Assembly: GCF_019050325.1 (NCBI RefSeq)
Contig: NZ_VOMB01000010.1
Location: 62,001-126,000 of the forward strand
Reading direction: 5' to 3'
Length of the DNA stretch: 64,000 nt
Source: [Mycobacterium] fortunisiensis
GTDB taxonomy: Bacteria > Actinomycetota > Actinomycetes > Mycobacteriales > Mycobacteriaceae
Shown one piece after another: positions 8,812 to 16,792 of the stretch. Made by a program: the position numbers and the translations under genes. A model generated the notes under the pieces. It had not been told where the DNA came from and made no database searches. It saw only the letters and a program-made list of their open reading frames with translations. Every line of letters begins with the position of its first letter. Positions within the stretch are counted from its first letter, which is position 1.

Positions 8812-9672
8812 CTACTTCTGCAACGTGAACTGATGCACGCTGATATGCCCCGAGGCGAAGTACTTCTGGCAGCCGTTGAGGTACTTGTCATAGCGGTCAT
8901 AGACCTGCTGGCCCTGGATCGCGATGGCCTCGTCCTTGTGCGCCTCCAGCGCCTCCGCCCAGATCTTGAGGGTCCGCACGTAGTGCGGCCCGATCTCCTG
9001 CAACTGGGTGAGCGTGAACCCGGCCTCGAGTGCCCGCTCCTTCTCCATCGCCACCGAGGGCAACCGGCCACCCGGGAAGATCTCGGTCATGATGAAATGG
9101 GCAAACCGGGCATCTTCGAATGTCATGTGCAGGCCGAGCTTCTGGCCTTCGCGAAGGTCGAAACCGGTGATGTTGTGCAGCAACATGACGCCACCGTCGG
9201 GCAAGGCGTTATAGGTCGTCTCGAAAAAGGCCGGATACCGTTCGAATCCGAAATGCTCGAACGCGCCGATCGACACGATGCGGTCCACTTTGTCGGTGAA
9301 CTCTTCCCACCCTTGCAGTCGGACCTCGACATTGCGATTGGTGGGGATCTTGGAGAGCTTATCGATGGCGTATTCGCGCTGCTCGCCGCTGAGCGTCAGA
9401 CCGATGACGTTGACGTCGTACTTCTCGATGGCGCGCGCCATACCGCCGCCCCACCCACAGCCAATGTCCAGCAGGGTCATCCCCGGCTCCAGTCCGAGCT
9501 TGCCCAGCGCCAGGTCGAACTTGGCGTTCTGGGCCTCGTCGCCCGTCATGTCCTCGCGTTCGAAATAGCCGCACGTATAACCCATAGTGGGGCCGAGAAA
9601 CAGCTCGTAGAATTCGTTTGAGATGTCGTAGATCGACTGCAGTTCTTCGTATTTGGGTGTCAATTTCGGCAT
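8812..9672 (-). CDS. SAM-dependent mycolic acid methyltransferase (CmaA/MmaA family)
   Basis: A 286-residue enzyme of the family that installs cyclopropane, methyl or hydroxyl groups on meromycolic chains. Visible features: N-terminal YDISNEFYELFLGPTMGYTC, SAM motif LLDIGCGWGGGMARA, and the active-site segment SIGAFEHFGFERY with the glutamate that holds bicarbonate in cyclopropane synthases. ATG at 9672 gives the canonical N-terminus, and TTGGAG precedes it. M. tuberculosis has four such genes (mmaA1-4) at this point; only one is here, so whether it is the hydroxylase-like Hma/MmaA4 or a cyclopropane synthase is not decidable by eye. It is separated from lipG by 194 bp holding no other gene. 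Confidence 0.9.
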   Translation of the reverse strand: MPKLTPKYEELQSIYDISNEFYELFLGPTMGYTCGYFEREDMTGDEAQNAKFDLALGKLGLEPGMTLLDIGCGWGGGMARAIEKYDVNVIGLTLSGEQREYAIDKLSKIPTNRNVEVRLQGWEEFTDKVDRIVSIGAFEHFGFERYPAFFETTYNALPDGGVMLLHNITGFDLREGQKLGLHMTFEDARFAHFIMTEIFPGGRLPSVAMEKERALEAGFTLTQLQEIGPHYVRTLKIWAEALEAHKDEAIAIQGQQVYDRYDKYLNGCQKYFASGHISVHQFTLQK

Positions 9673-9866
9673 TCGAAATGCTCCAAACCTTCGAGTTCTC
9701 CCCGCCGGGCGCCAGCCTACCGCAGGTAACTGCCAGGAGCTCTTGACTGCTGTCTGCGCGTTTCGCTGGCAAACAATGGTGTTTCGGGCACCGCGCCAAG
9801 CAATTGGATGGTGCCTGCGATGACCGGGGGGAGTGGAGTCTGGGCAGCGAAGAAATGCGCTCGCGA

Positions 9867-10793
9867 CTATCGGGCCGCGGCGAAATTGGTCTTCAGCTCG
9901 CCGACGATCTCGTCCCACACCGGTTCGGGCAGCTCGTGACCCATTCCGTCGATCAATACCAGGCGGGCGTCGGCGATTGCCCGGGCCACCGCGCGGCCCC
10001 CGAATGGGCGCATCAACCGGTCGGCCAGGCCGTGGATCACCACGGTCGGGGCGCTGATCCGCTTGTCGTGGTGACGCAGGCTGCCGCTGCCCAGAATGGC
10101 GTCGAAATGCCGCGCGATGCCGGCCGGGTAGTACGCACGGTCGTACAGCTCGGCGGCCTGTGCCCGGATCTCGTCCTCGGGGGTGGGGTAGCCGGGACTG
10201 CCGTTGAGCCGGCTGATCCGAACCGTGTTGTCGATGACGGCTTCTCGTGACGAGTTCGCCGGTGGGCCGGTGATCACCGACAACAGCTGTTTGATGCCGG
10301 GCGGTGGCAGCAGCGGCTGATTGTTGCTGGAGAAGATCACCGCCAGGGATTTGGTGCGCGGCGCATACCGTGACGCGAAAACCTGGGCGATCATGCCGCC
10401 CATCGAACCGCCCACGACGTGCGCGGCGTCGATGTTGAGGTGATCGAGCAGCGCGGCGGCGTCGTCGGCGACGTCTTCGAGGGTGTACACCGCCGGGCTG
10501 CGCAGGCCGAGAAACGATCGGGCCATCCGCAGCGGCAGCGGTGAATCCGCCCGTGTGCCCGACAACTTGGTGGACAGGCCGACGTCGCGGTTGTCGTAGC
10601 GGATGACGCGCAAACCCTGATCGACGAGCTTTTCGCAGAAACCGGTGCGCCACATCAGCATCTGCGCGCCCAGGCCCATGATCAGCAGCACCGCCGGATC
10701 ATTCGGGTCGCCCATGTCCTCGTAGTACAGCTCGATGCCGCCGGGCTCCGCCGGTGACGGGGCGAAGCCGGTGCGCACCTTGATGCCGGCCAC
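9867..10793 (-). CDS. lipG: Alpha/beta-hydrolase, LipG-like
   Basis: A 308-residue esterase-type protein. The nucleophile elbow is GGSMGG, the acid is in HGLADRLMRP and the histidine in DGMGHELP, completing the catalytic triad; the oxyanion region is LLIMGLGAQ. No signal peptide is seen. In M. tuberculosis lipG lies next to the mmaA genes, as here, and phospholipase/thioesterase activity has been described for it. The GTG start abuts the stop codon of the upstream ABC1 gene without a single base between (TGA|GTG), so the two are translationally coupled. The natural substrate in the cell is uncertain. Confidence 0.85.
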   Translation of the reverse strand: MAGIKVRTGFAPSPAEPGGIELYYEDMGDPNDPAVLLIMGLGAQMLMWRTGFCEKLVDQGLRVIRYDNRDVGLSTKLSGTRADSPLPLRMARSFLGLRSPAVYTLEDVADDAAALLDHLNIDAAHVVGGSMGGMIAQVFASRYAPRTKSLAVIFSSNNQPLLPPPGIKQLLSVITGPPANSSREAVIDNTVRISRLNGSPGYPTPEDEIRAQAAELYDRAYYPAGIARHFDAILGSGSLRHHDKRISAPTVVIHGLADRLMRPFGGRAVARAIADARLVLIDGMGHELPEPVWDEIVGELKTNFAAAR

Positions 10794-12212
10794 TCAGGAC
10801 TCGGTTTCGTCGGTAGTTGGATTCTCCTCGCGCGAGCGCTCGTCGGTAACCGGGTCGGCCAGCTCCGACTGCTTGTGCTCCCGGCTGATGTCCACCATGA
10901 AATTGGCGAAGTAGCCGGAGAACTGCGGATCGCTCATCATCTGCCACTTCGGGGCCAGCAGCTTCATGTACCGCTCGACGTAGAGGAACTGCTTACCGAT
11001 CAGTACCAACTCGCGCGGGAGCTTGACGTCGTAGGCGTCGGCCAGCGCCGAGAGCTGCTTGCCGATCTCGGCGTAGCTCATATCGCCCAGCGTCGACATG
11101 GTCAGCGGGGTGGCGAAGCGCTCCAGGTCCTTGGCGGCCTCCGCCTCGGGTTTCATCGTGCCCACCGCGCCCATCAGCACGACGATCTTGCCCGCGGCGG
11201 CGTGGTCCTTCTTGACCAGCAGGGCGTAGACCAGCTCGCGCAGCAGCCAGCGGGTGCGCGGGTCGATGCGGCCCATGATTCCGAAGTCGAAGAACACGAT
11301 CTTGCCGTTGTCATCGACGTAGAGGTTGCCCGCGTGCAGGTCGCCGTGGAACAGGCCGTGCCGCAGGCCCCCCTCGAACACGCTGAACAGCAGTGCCTTG
11401 ACCAGCTCGGTGCCGTCGAACCCCTTCTTGCGGATCGCGGCGACGTCGTCGATGCGAGTGCCCTGGATGCGCTCCATGGTCAACACGCGGGGGCTGGTGA
11501 GATCCCAGTACACCTGCGCGACGCGGATGTTCTCGCCCAGCGGCGAGGAGTGCATGTGCGAGACCCAGGCATCCATCGACTGTGCCTCCAGCCGGAAGTC
11601 CAGCTCCTCGGCCAGGTTGTCGGCGAAGTCGGCCACCACGTCCTGGGCGGACAGCCGCCGGCCCAGCTTGGCCAGCTCCACCAGCTGGGCGCCCCGCTTG
11701 AGGATCTGCAGGTCCGCGGCGACCCGGCGGCGGATGCCCGGGCGCTGGATCTTGACCACCACCTCCTCACCGCTGTGTAGCGTGGCGTAGTGCACCTGGG
11801 CGATCGAGGCCGATGCGAACGGTTTCTCGTCGAAGCTCTTGAACAGCTTGCTGGGCTCGTCGCCGAGTTCTTCCTGGAAGAGTTGTTGTACGGCTTGCGC
11901 ATTCGCCGGGGGAACCCGGTCGAGCAGCCCGCGGAACTCGCGGCTCAGCGGTTCGCCGAAGGCGCCGGGGCTGGACGCGATGATCTGGCCGAACTTCACG
12001 TAGGTGGGGCCCAGGTCCGAGAATGTCTGCGGCACCTGCTTGATGATCTTCTGCTGCAGGGACCCGGGGCCGAACATGCTGGCGGCGACGCGGGCCCCGG
12101 TGCGGGTGATCTGCCAGCCGGTGGCGCCGATTCGCGCGGCCTCCACCGGCAACGGCACCCGGCTCAACCTGGCGACCTCGCGGTGCTTGGTTTTCGGCGG
12201 CGTAGTGCTCAT
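10794..12212 (-). CDS. ABC1/UbiB-family atypical kinase-like protein
   Basis: A 472-residue protein of the UbiB/ADCK family. The diagnostic KxGQ element appears as KFGQIIASSPG (about residues 72-82), the ATP-binding lysine is in VVVKIQRPG, the catalytic loop is HGDLHAGN and the metal-binding motif is DFGIMG. Family members act as ATPases needed for ubiquinone or other isoprenoid-lipid metabolism; mycobacteria use menaquinone, so the role here is open. It corresponds in position to Rv0647c. A GACACT element six bases before the ATG might be a leaderless promoter. It is the first gene of a leftward unit with lipG. Confidence 0.9.
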   Translation of the reverse strand: MSTTPPKTKHREVARLSRVPLPVEAARIGATGWQITRTGARVAASMFGPGSLQQKIIKQVPQTFSDLGPTYVKFGQIIASSPGAFGEPLSREFRGLLDRVPPANAQAVQQLFQEELGDEPSKLFKSFDEKPFASASIAQVHYATLHSGEEVVVKIQRPGIRRRVAADLQILKRGAQLVELAKLGRRLSAQDVVADFADNLAEELDFRLEAQSMDAWVSHMHSSPLGENIRVAQVYWDLTSPRVLTMERIQGTRIDDVAAIRKKGFDGTELVKALLFSVFEGGLRHGLFHGDLHAGNLYVDDNGKIVFFDFGIMGRIDPRTRWLLRELVYALLVKKDHAAAGKIVVLMGAVGTMKPEAEAAKDLERFATPLTMSTLGDMSYAEIGKQLSALADAYDVKLPRELVLIGKQFLYVERYMKLLAPKWQMMSDPQFSGYFANFMVDISREHKQSELADPVTDERSREENPTTDETES

Positions 12213-12264
12213 ACCAGCAGTGTCTCAAAGCCCGCGGTGGGGCCAAAAACTTGTGTGCCGTGCA

Positions 12265-13269
12265 TCACACCGAGGCGAAACTGTCCTCGGCCTGTTCGCG
12301 GGTGAGAACGGGGTCGCTGCCGCGGACGTAGGTGGGCTCGGTGTGCGGCGCGAGCGCGGGGTCGACGCCGTTCGCGACGCGTTGCTGGGCGGCCCGGAAT
12401 TCCAGGGTGGTGCCCGCCGCGGTGTGCACGCCGTTGATGATCGACCACACGATGGCGCGCCGGGCGGCGCGCTCGATCGGGTTCGGGTCGGTGTGCCCGA
12501 TCAGTTGCTTGGCCCATTTCGGCATGGTGTCGCGGATCGCCCAGTCCATCGCGCTGTGCGGCATCGACAGGTTGGAGCCGGTGCTCATCGCGGTGCCGTG
12601 GGTGAGTGCCAGCTTGGGCAGGTAGGAGTGCAGGCAGTCCAGCGTCTCGGCTTTCGTGGCCGGCAGGTCGGTGCCGCCGAGGGCGTGGCCGACCCGGACG
12701 AACTCGCCGTAGTAACGGTCAAGCTTCTTGCCGCGCAGTGGGTTTGGATGGTAGATCTCGTGCGCGGTGGCCAGCCCCCAGACCACTGTGGCGTAGTTCC
12801 AGCGCAGCCAGTCGGGGTCGTCGGCGTCGTAGACCGCGCCGTCGGGGCGGGTGCCCTTGATGGTGTGGTGCATGGAGCGCACGGTCTTGGCCACCCGTTC
12901 GGCGGTTTCGGTGTTGCCGTAGGCGGTGCCGATGAAGAACGCGATGGAATGACCCAGCCGCACCGCGGCACCTCTCGGGTCGATCTCGGGGATGCCGTTG
13001 CCGTCCTCGTCGCGCTTGACCAGGCGCGAATGGTGGATGCCCATCCAATAGATCGACGGATCGAGGCGTTCGATGTAGGCCGCGCACTGCAGGCCGAAGA
13101 TCAGGGCCTCGGTGTGGGAGTGCACGTGCCAGACCGCGCTGCCCGGGCCGAACCATCCCGGGTCGCCGGCCGGGCCGGCGAACTCCATGCCACGGAAGTA
13201 GTTCTGCCGAACGTCCTTGTCGAACTTGCGCTGCAGCATCTGCTCGAGCACCTGGTGTGGCATGTCCAC
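12265..13269 (-). CDS. MpaB-family (DUF2236) oxygenase-like protein
   Basis: A protein of about 334 residues with the conserved His-rich core of the DUF2236/latex-clearing-oxygenase-like family: WFGPGSAVWHVHSH near the N-terminus, HHSRLVKR, and NYATVVWGLATAHEIY. Members such as Lcp are haem-b enzymes and MpaB is a fungal membrane oxygenase, so an oxidative role on a lipid or terpenoid is a reasonable inference. GTG at 13269 is preferred because AAAGGGG lies six bases upstream; an earlier in-frame GTG at 13290 would lie inside the ribosome site and inside a long dyad. It is divergent from a TetR gene that probably represses it. Confidence 0.78.
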   Translation of the reverse strand: MDMPHQVLEQMLQRKFDKDVRQNYFRGMEFAGPAGDPGWFGPGSAVWHVHSHTEALIFGLQCAAYIERLDPSIYWMGIHHSRLVKRDEDGNGIPEIDPRGAAVRLGHSIAFFIGTAYGNTETAERVAKTVRSMHHTIKGTRPDGAVYDADDPDWLRWNYATVVWGLATAHEIYHPNPLRGKKLDRYYGEFVRVGHALGGTDLPATKAETLDCLHSYLPKLALTHGTAMSTGSNLSMPHSAMDWAIRDTMPKWAKQLIGHTDPNPIERAARRAIVWSIINGVHTAAGTTLEFRAAQQRVANGVDPALAPHTEPTYVRGSDPVLTREQAEDSFASV

Positions 13270-13282
13270 CGCAGACCCCTTT

Positions 13283-13330
13283 CTGGTCACACCTGTAGCC
13301 AGAATACATTTTGGTTACGGGTGTGACCAG
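13283..13330. promoter_or_regulatory. 48-bp dyad operator between MpaB-like gene and TetR
   Basis: Perfect 11-bp outer arms CTGGTCACACC (13283-13293) and GGTGTGACCAG (13320-13330) enclose inner 7-bp arms GTAGCCA (13295-13301) and TGGTTAC (13312-13318, one mismatch) on the same centre. It lies between the divergent starts and just upstream of the TetR -10 box, as expected for the binding site of this regulator. Confidence 0.75.
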
Positions 13331-13333
13331 ACT

Positions 13334-13339
13334 TAGTGT
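13334..13339 (+). promoter_or_regulatory. -10 box, leaderless TetR gene
   Basis: TAGTGT is followed by six bases and then ATG at 13346; the dyad operator ends four bases before it. Confidence 0.55.
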
Positions 13340-13345
13340 GTAGGC

Positions 13346-13957
13346 ATGTCCAGTCCGACGCGATGGGCCGGTGTGCCACTGACGGACCGCCGGGCCGAAC
13401 GCCGTGGCCTGCTGATCGACGCGGCCTACCGGCTGTTCGGAGACGGTGGCGAAGCCGCGCTGTCGGTGCGCTCGGTGTGCCGCGAATGCGGGCTGAACAC
13501 CCGGTATTTCTACGAGAGCTTCGCCGACACCGACGATCTGTTGGGGGCGGTGTACGACGACGTCAGCGCGGCACTGGCGGCCGACGTCGACGTCGCGATG
13601 ACCGGGGCCGGCGACTCCGTGCGGGCCCGCACCCGCGCCGGGATCGCCGCCGTGCTGGGCTTCAGCTCGGCCGATCCGCGCCGCGGGCGGGTGCTGTTCA
13701 CCGATGCCCGGGCCAATCCGGTGCTCGCCGCCCGGCGTGCGGCGACCCAGGACCTGTTGCGTGAGGCCGTGCTGTCCGAGGGGGGCCGGCTCAACCCGGG
13801 CTCGGATCCGGTCGCCGCCCAGGTCGGTGCGGCCATGTACACCGGGGCGATGGCCGAGCTCGCCCAGCAGTGGCTGGGCGGCAACCTGGGCGACGACCTT
13901 GGGGTGGTGGTGGATTACGCGCTACGGCTGGTGCTCGGCGGCGGTGCCGCCGGTTAG
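13346..13957 (+). CDS. TetR-family transcriptional regulator
   Basis: A 203-residue repressor. The N-terminal helix-turn-helix spans about residues 17-65 (LLIDAAYRLFGDGGEAALSVRSVCRECGLNTRYFYESFADTDDL in outline, with the recognition helix around NTRYFYESF). The C-terminal ligand-binding region is helical and unassigned. The gene is divergent from the MpaB-like oxygenase and separated from it by a 48-bp dyad, so it probably controls both genes. The 3' end overlaps the convergent DinB gene by four bases. Confidence 0.88.
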   Translation: MSSPTRWAGVPLTDRRAERRGLLIDAAYRLFGDGGEAALSVRSVCRECGLNTRYFYESFADTDDLLGAVYDDVSAALAADVDVAMTGAGDSVRARTRAGIAAVLGFSSADPRRGRVLFTDARANPVLAARRAATQDLLREAVLSEGGRLNPGSDPVAAQVGAAMYTGAMAELAQQWLGGNLGDDLGVVVDYALRLVLGGGAAG

Positions 13958-14553
13958 GCCCCGGCAGGCCGCCAGCGCTTGATCCAATCGGTTTCGGGCC
14001 ACTGCTCCTCGGCCGCCATCAGCTCGTACATCGTGGCGCGGTCGATGGATTCCCGGATGATGTCGGCGTGGCCGGCATGCCGGCTGAGCTCCTCGATGAG
14101 GTGCATGACCACCCACCGCACCGACCAGTGCTCGACGTCCTGCGGGAACCACGGCACATCGTGGGGTACGGGAACGGCGGTGTCGAGGTCCCGCTCGGCG
14201 AAAACCCGTAGCGTCTCGGCATTTTGGGCCTTGAACGCCTCGAGTAGTCCGGCGAGGGTCTCGTCCTCACGCATCACGTGCAGATCGGCGTACTCGGCCG
14301 CCTGCTCCTCGAACGGGCGGGAATCTGGCGGTGGGAACTGCGGTGCATGCTCGGCGCGGTCGGCCCAGCCCTTCTGTACGGCCGTGACGTGCTTGATCAG
14401 GCCGCCGACCGACAGTGCACTCACCGACGGGGTGGACCGGGCCTGCTCGTCGGTGAGGCCGTGGGCGACCGCGAAGAAGGCGTTCTGCTGAAAGGCGACG
14501 AACTCGATCAGGGTGTGACGTTCGTCGATGGCCGGTGGGGGCATTCCTGGCAT
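13954..14553 (-). CDS. DinB/DUF664-family protein
   Basis: A 199-residue four-helix-bundle protein of the DinB superfamily, whose members include thiol-dependent transferases and isomerases that use a metal held by three histidines. Candidate ligands are H in GGLIKHV and the pair in EELSRHAGHAD (H-x2-H). The sequence ends with the family motif MYELMAAEEQWPETDW. ATG at 14553 follows AAGGAG. It is three bases downstream of another DinB-like gene, so the two are an operon. Substrate unknown; a mycothiol-dependent reaction is a possible guess in a mycobacterium. Confidence 0.8.
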   Translation of the reverse strand: MPGMPPPAIDERHTLIEFVAFQQNAFFAVAHGLTDEQARSTPSVSALSVGGLIKHVTAVQKGWADRAEHAPQFPPPDSRPFEEQAAEYADLHVMREDETLAGLLEAFKAQNAETLRVFAERDLDTAVPVPHDVPWFPQDVEHWSVRWVVMHLIEELSRHAGHADIIRESIDRATMYELMAAEEQWPETDWIKRWRPAGA

Positions 14554-14556
14554 GGC

Positions 14557-15081
14557 TCAGTTCTCCTTGGTGGTGGGGGTGTGCACGTAAAGATCACGGA
14601 TGCAGGCGATTTCGGCGCCGTGGTGGATCGCTTCGCGGTTGATGTGCAGGACCAGCTCGGACATCGGGTGATCGGCCCATGGGCCTTCGGCCGGACCGAC
14701 GGGCTTCGCCAGGTCGCGTTCGTCGAGTTTGCGGACCCCATCGATCCAGTTCCGGTACGCCTCGTCGAGTTGACTCAGGGCGGTGTCCGCGTCGGTGGCA
14801 TACGGCCAGGACTCGTAGTCGGCGGGCGGGCCGCCGAAGTGCGAGTGGCTGCGCATCGCGAACACGCCGACGATCACGTGCGCCAGCCGCCACGCGATCG
14901 TGGTGAACGGATCCGGTTGTGGTGCTGGATAACTGAAGTCGATACCGCCGTCGGGATGGACAGTCCAGCAGTCCGGCACCGGTTGCCAGAAGTACTCGTC
15001 GTCGGTCAGGCCGTCCAATCGCGGACGCAGGTGATGCGTCCAGTGGAAATCGAGTTGGTCGGCCAGCAGGTTGCTCCACAT
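14557..15081 (-). CDS. DinB-superfamily protein
   Basis: A 174-residue protein with start MWSNLLADQLDFHWTHHL and repeated DinB-type metal sites: DFHWTHH near the N-terminus, AWRLAHVIVG in the middle and the C-terminal INREAIHHGAEIACIRDLY. ATG at 15081 is chosen because it starts the first bundle helix, whereas the longer frame would run across the divergent regulator's promoter. It is the first gene of a two-gene DinB operon divergent from a WYL regulator, which probably controls it. Confidence 0.8.
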   Translation of the reverse strand: MWSNLLADQLDFHWTHHLRPRLDGLTDDEYFWQPVPDCWTVHPDGGIDFSYPAPQPDPFTTIAWRLAHVIVGVFAMRSHSHFGGPPADYESWPYATDADTALSQLDEAYRNWIDGVRKLDERDLAKPVGPAEGPWADHPMSELVLHINREAIHHGAEIACIRDLYVHTPTTKEN

Positions 15082-15103
15082 AGGACTACCGTGCCACGCA
15101 TAG

Positions 15104-15120
15104 AGGACAGTTTCGGTCCT
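15104..15120. promoter_or_regulatory. Candidate WYL operator
   Basis: AGGACAGTTTCGGTCCT is an interrupted palindrome (AGGAC/GTCCT) in the 62-bp space between the divergent DinB operon and the WYL regulator. Confidence 0.45.
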
Positions 15121-15143
15121 AAAAGTGCGGCAAACTTGTCGGC

Positions 15144-16109
15144 ATGTCTGAAACCACCGGTCGGGTGCTGCAGCTGCTGGGGTTGCTGCAATCACGCCGG
15201 GCGTGGACGGGCGCGGAGCTGGCCGACCGGCTCGGCGTCACCACCCGCAGCGTCCGTCGGGACATCGAGCGGTTGCGCGCACTCGGATATCCCGTCCATG
15301 CCGGCAAGGGTCACGGCGGCGGCTATCGGCTCGGCGCGGGCGCGGCGCTACCGCCGCTGCTGCTCGACCCCGACGAGGCCGTCGCGATGGCCGTCTGCCT
15401 GCGGCTGGCCGCCGGCGGCAGCATCGCCGGCGTCGGCGAATCCGCCCTGCGGGCGCTGTCCAAACTCGACCAGGTGATGCCGGCCCGGTTGCGTTCGCAG
15501 GTGTCGGCGGTGCACGACGCCACCGTCACGCTCGCCTCGCACTCCTCGGACACGCCGGTGGAACCCGAGGTGCTGATGACCCTGGCCCGCGCCTGCCGCG
15601 ACCGCGAACACGTCAGCGCGGATTACACCGACATCCGGGGCAACCACACCCAGCGCCGACTGGAGCCCTACCAACTGGTGACCACCGGCCGGCGCTGGTA
15701 CCTGATGGCCTATGACCGTGACCGTGCGGACTGGCGCAGCCTGCGGCTGGACCGGATGTCGGCAGTGGCGGCCCGCGGCACCACGTTCGTGCCGCGCGAC
15801 GCTCCGGACGCCGCCGACTATGTCGGCCGCTCGATCAGCTCCTCGCCCTACCGCTTTGTCGCGCGGGTGCGCTACCACGCACCGCAAGCGGTTGTGGCGC
15901 AACGCTTTCCCCCCGCGTCGGCCACGGTCGAGGCGGACGGGCCCGATGCCTGCATCGTCACCGCCGGCGCCGATGACCCCGAGCGCATGGTGCTGTACTT
16001 CGCGACGGTGGGGTACGAGTTCGAGGTGCTCGAACCGCCGGAGGTGGCTGACGCGGTGCGCACCGTCGCCGACCGGCTGCGGCTGGCTTCTCCGCGCGAG
16101 CAGACGTGA
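15144..16109 (+). CDS. WYL-domain transcriptional regulator (HTH_11 + WYL)
   Basis: A 321-residue regulator. The N-terminal winged helix covers about residues 5-60 (AELADRLGVTTRSVRRDIERL), followed by a GKGHGGGYRL wing. The WYL domain, thought to bind nucleic-acid or nucleotide ligands, is recognisable around residue 180 as RRWYLMAYDRDRADWRSLRLDRM. A C-terminal WCX-type extension ends the protein. It is divergent from two DinB genes, an arrangement common in actinobacteria, where the WYL regulator often controls a DinB or YCII neighbour. Confidence 0.9.
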   Translation: MSETTGRVLQLLGLLQSRRAWTGAELADRLGVTTRSVRRDIERLRALGYPVHAGKGHGGGYRLGAGAALPPLLLDPDEAVAMAVCLRLAAGGSIAGVGESALRALSKLDQVMPARLRSQVSAVHDATVTLASHSSDTPVEPEVLMTLARACRDREHVSADYTDIRGNHTQRRLEPYQLVTTGRRWYLMAYDRDRADWRSLRLDRMSAVAARGTTFVPRDAPDAADYVGRSISSSPYRFVARVRYHAPQAVVAQRFPPASATVEADGPDACIVTAGADDPERMVLYFATVGYEFEVLEPPEVADAVRTVADRLRLASPREQT

Positions 16110-16178
16110 ACGTACCCGGGTAACGACGTTACGGGGTACCGGAGGGTCTGCTCGGCAGGAGAATGCGGCAGGGGCAGA

Positions 16179-16727
16179 TCAGGTGATACCGAGCCGGCCG
16201 ATGAGCATCAGAAATGCCGCGGCGAAATCGTTGTCGGCTGTGGCGGCACGCACCGCGTCCCAGTCGACCTGCTCGCGCACCGCACGCACCGCCGGCAACA
16301 GCGCCGCGAAATCACAGTGGTGCTCGTTGAGCGACAGCAGTTTCTCCGACACCACCACCGTCGGCGGCAACACCGGCATCCGGATCGCCAGCACGTCGAC
16401 CACGTCGGCGGGACTCAGCGTGGTCGCGTCCACCGACACCCCGTTGAGTTGATAGAGCACGTCGACCAGCACATCGTCATCGGCGTACGCCTTGAACAAC
16501 CAGTCCTCCGGGGCGTGCACGATCTGGAAGCCGGCCTTACGCAATGTCACCTCCGCCGCTTCGGCGTCAGCTTCGGCGACCACGAAATCCACGTCGTGCA
16601 CCGGTTCGGGTGCGCCGTAGACCCACAGCGCGTAGCTGCCGCCCAGCGCGAACCGCGGCCCATGCGTCTTGAGTGCCGATGCCGCGCGTTTCAGGGCCTC
16701 GCGCAGATCGTCGTTGCGGTCGAGCAC
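16179..16727 (-). CDS. Nucleotidyltransferase-fold protein
   Basis: A 182-residue protein with the pol-beta-type nucleotidyltransferase core: LGGSYALWVYGAPEPVHDVD gives the GGS motif and the metal-binding Asp-x-Asp (D-V-D), and a third acidic residue may lie in VLVDVLY. Such proteins include AbiEii toxins, kanamycin nucleotidyltransferase-like enzymes and orphan household forms. No antitoxin or AbiEi-like gene lies beside it, so a toxin role is not supported here. It converges with the WYL gene, with GTAACGACGTTAC between them. GTG at 16727 is the only usable start. Confidence 0.72.
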   Translation of the reverse strand: MLDRNDDLREALKRAASALKTHGPRFALGGSYALWVYGAPEPVHDVDFVVAEADAEAAEVTLRKAGFQIVHAPEDWLFKAYADDDVLVDVLYQLNGVSVDATTLSPADVVDVLAIRMPVLPPTVVVSEKLLSLNEHHCDFAALLPAVRAVREQVDWDAVRAATADNDFAAAFLMLIGRLGIT

Positions 16728-16777
16728 GTGCCATCCCGGGTGTCAGGGCAGGCCCGTGATGGGGCCGATGCCGGAGT

Positions 16778-16792
16778 GGGTACTGAGTACCC
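16778..16792. promoter_or_regulatory. Palindrome directly before the EEP gene start
   Basis: GGGTACTGAGTACCC is a perfect 6-bp inverted repeat with a 3-bp centre that ends on the base before ATG 16793. It could be an operator or an mRNA hairpin; TACTGA within it is also six bases from the start and could serve as an imperfect -10 box. Confidence 0.45.

Noticed and set aside
9673-10653. Upstream extension that would fuse a second protein to the mycolate methyltransferase
   Set aside because: The part before MPKLTPKYEEL is antisense-frame reading through lipG and is arginine-rich nonsense; a normal start and ribosome site exist at 9672.
16179-16727. Toxin (AbiEii/MNT-type) reading of the nucleotidyltransferase
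   Set aside because: No adjacent antitoxin gene on either strand; the neighbours have unrelated functions.
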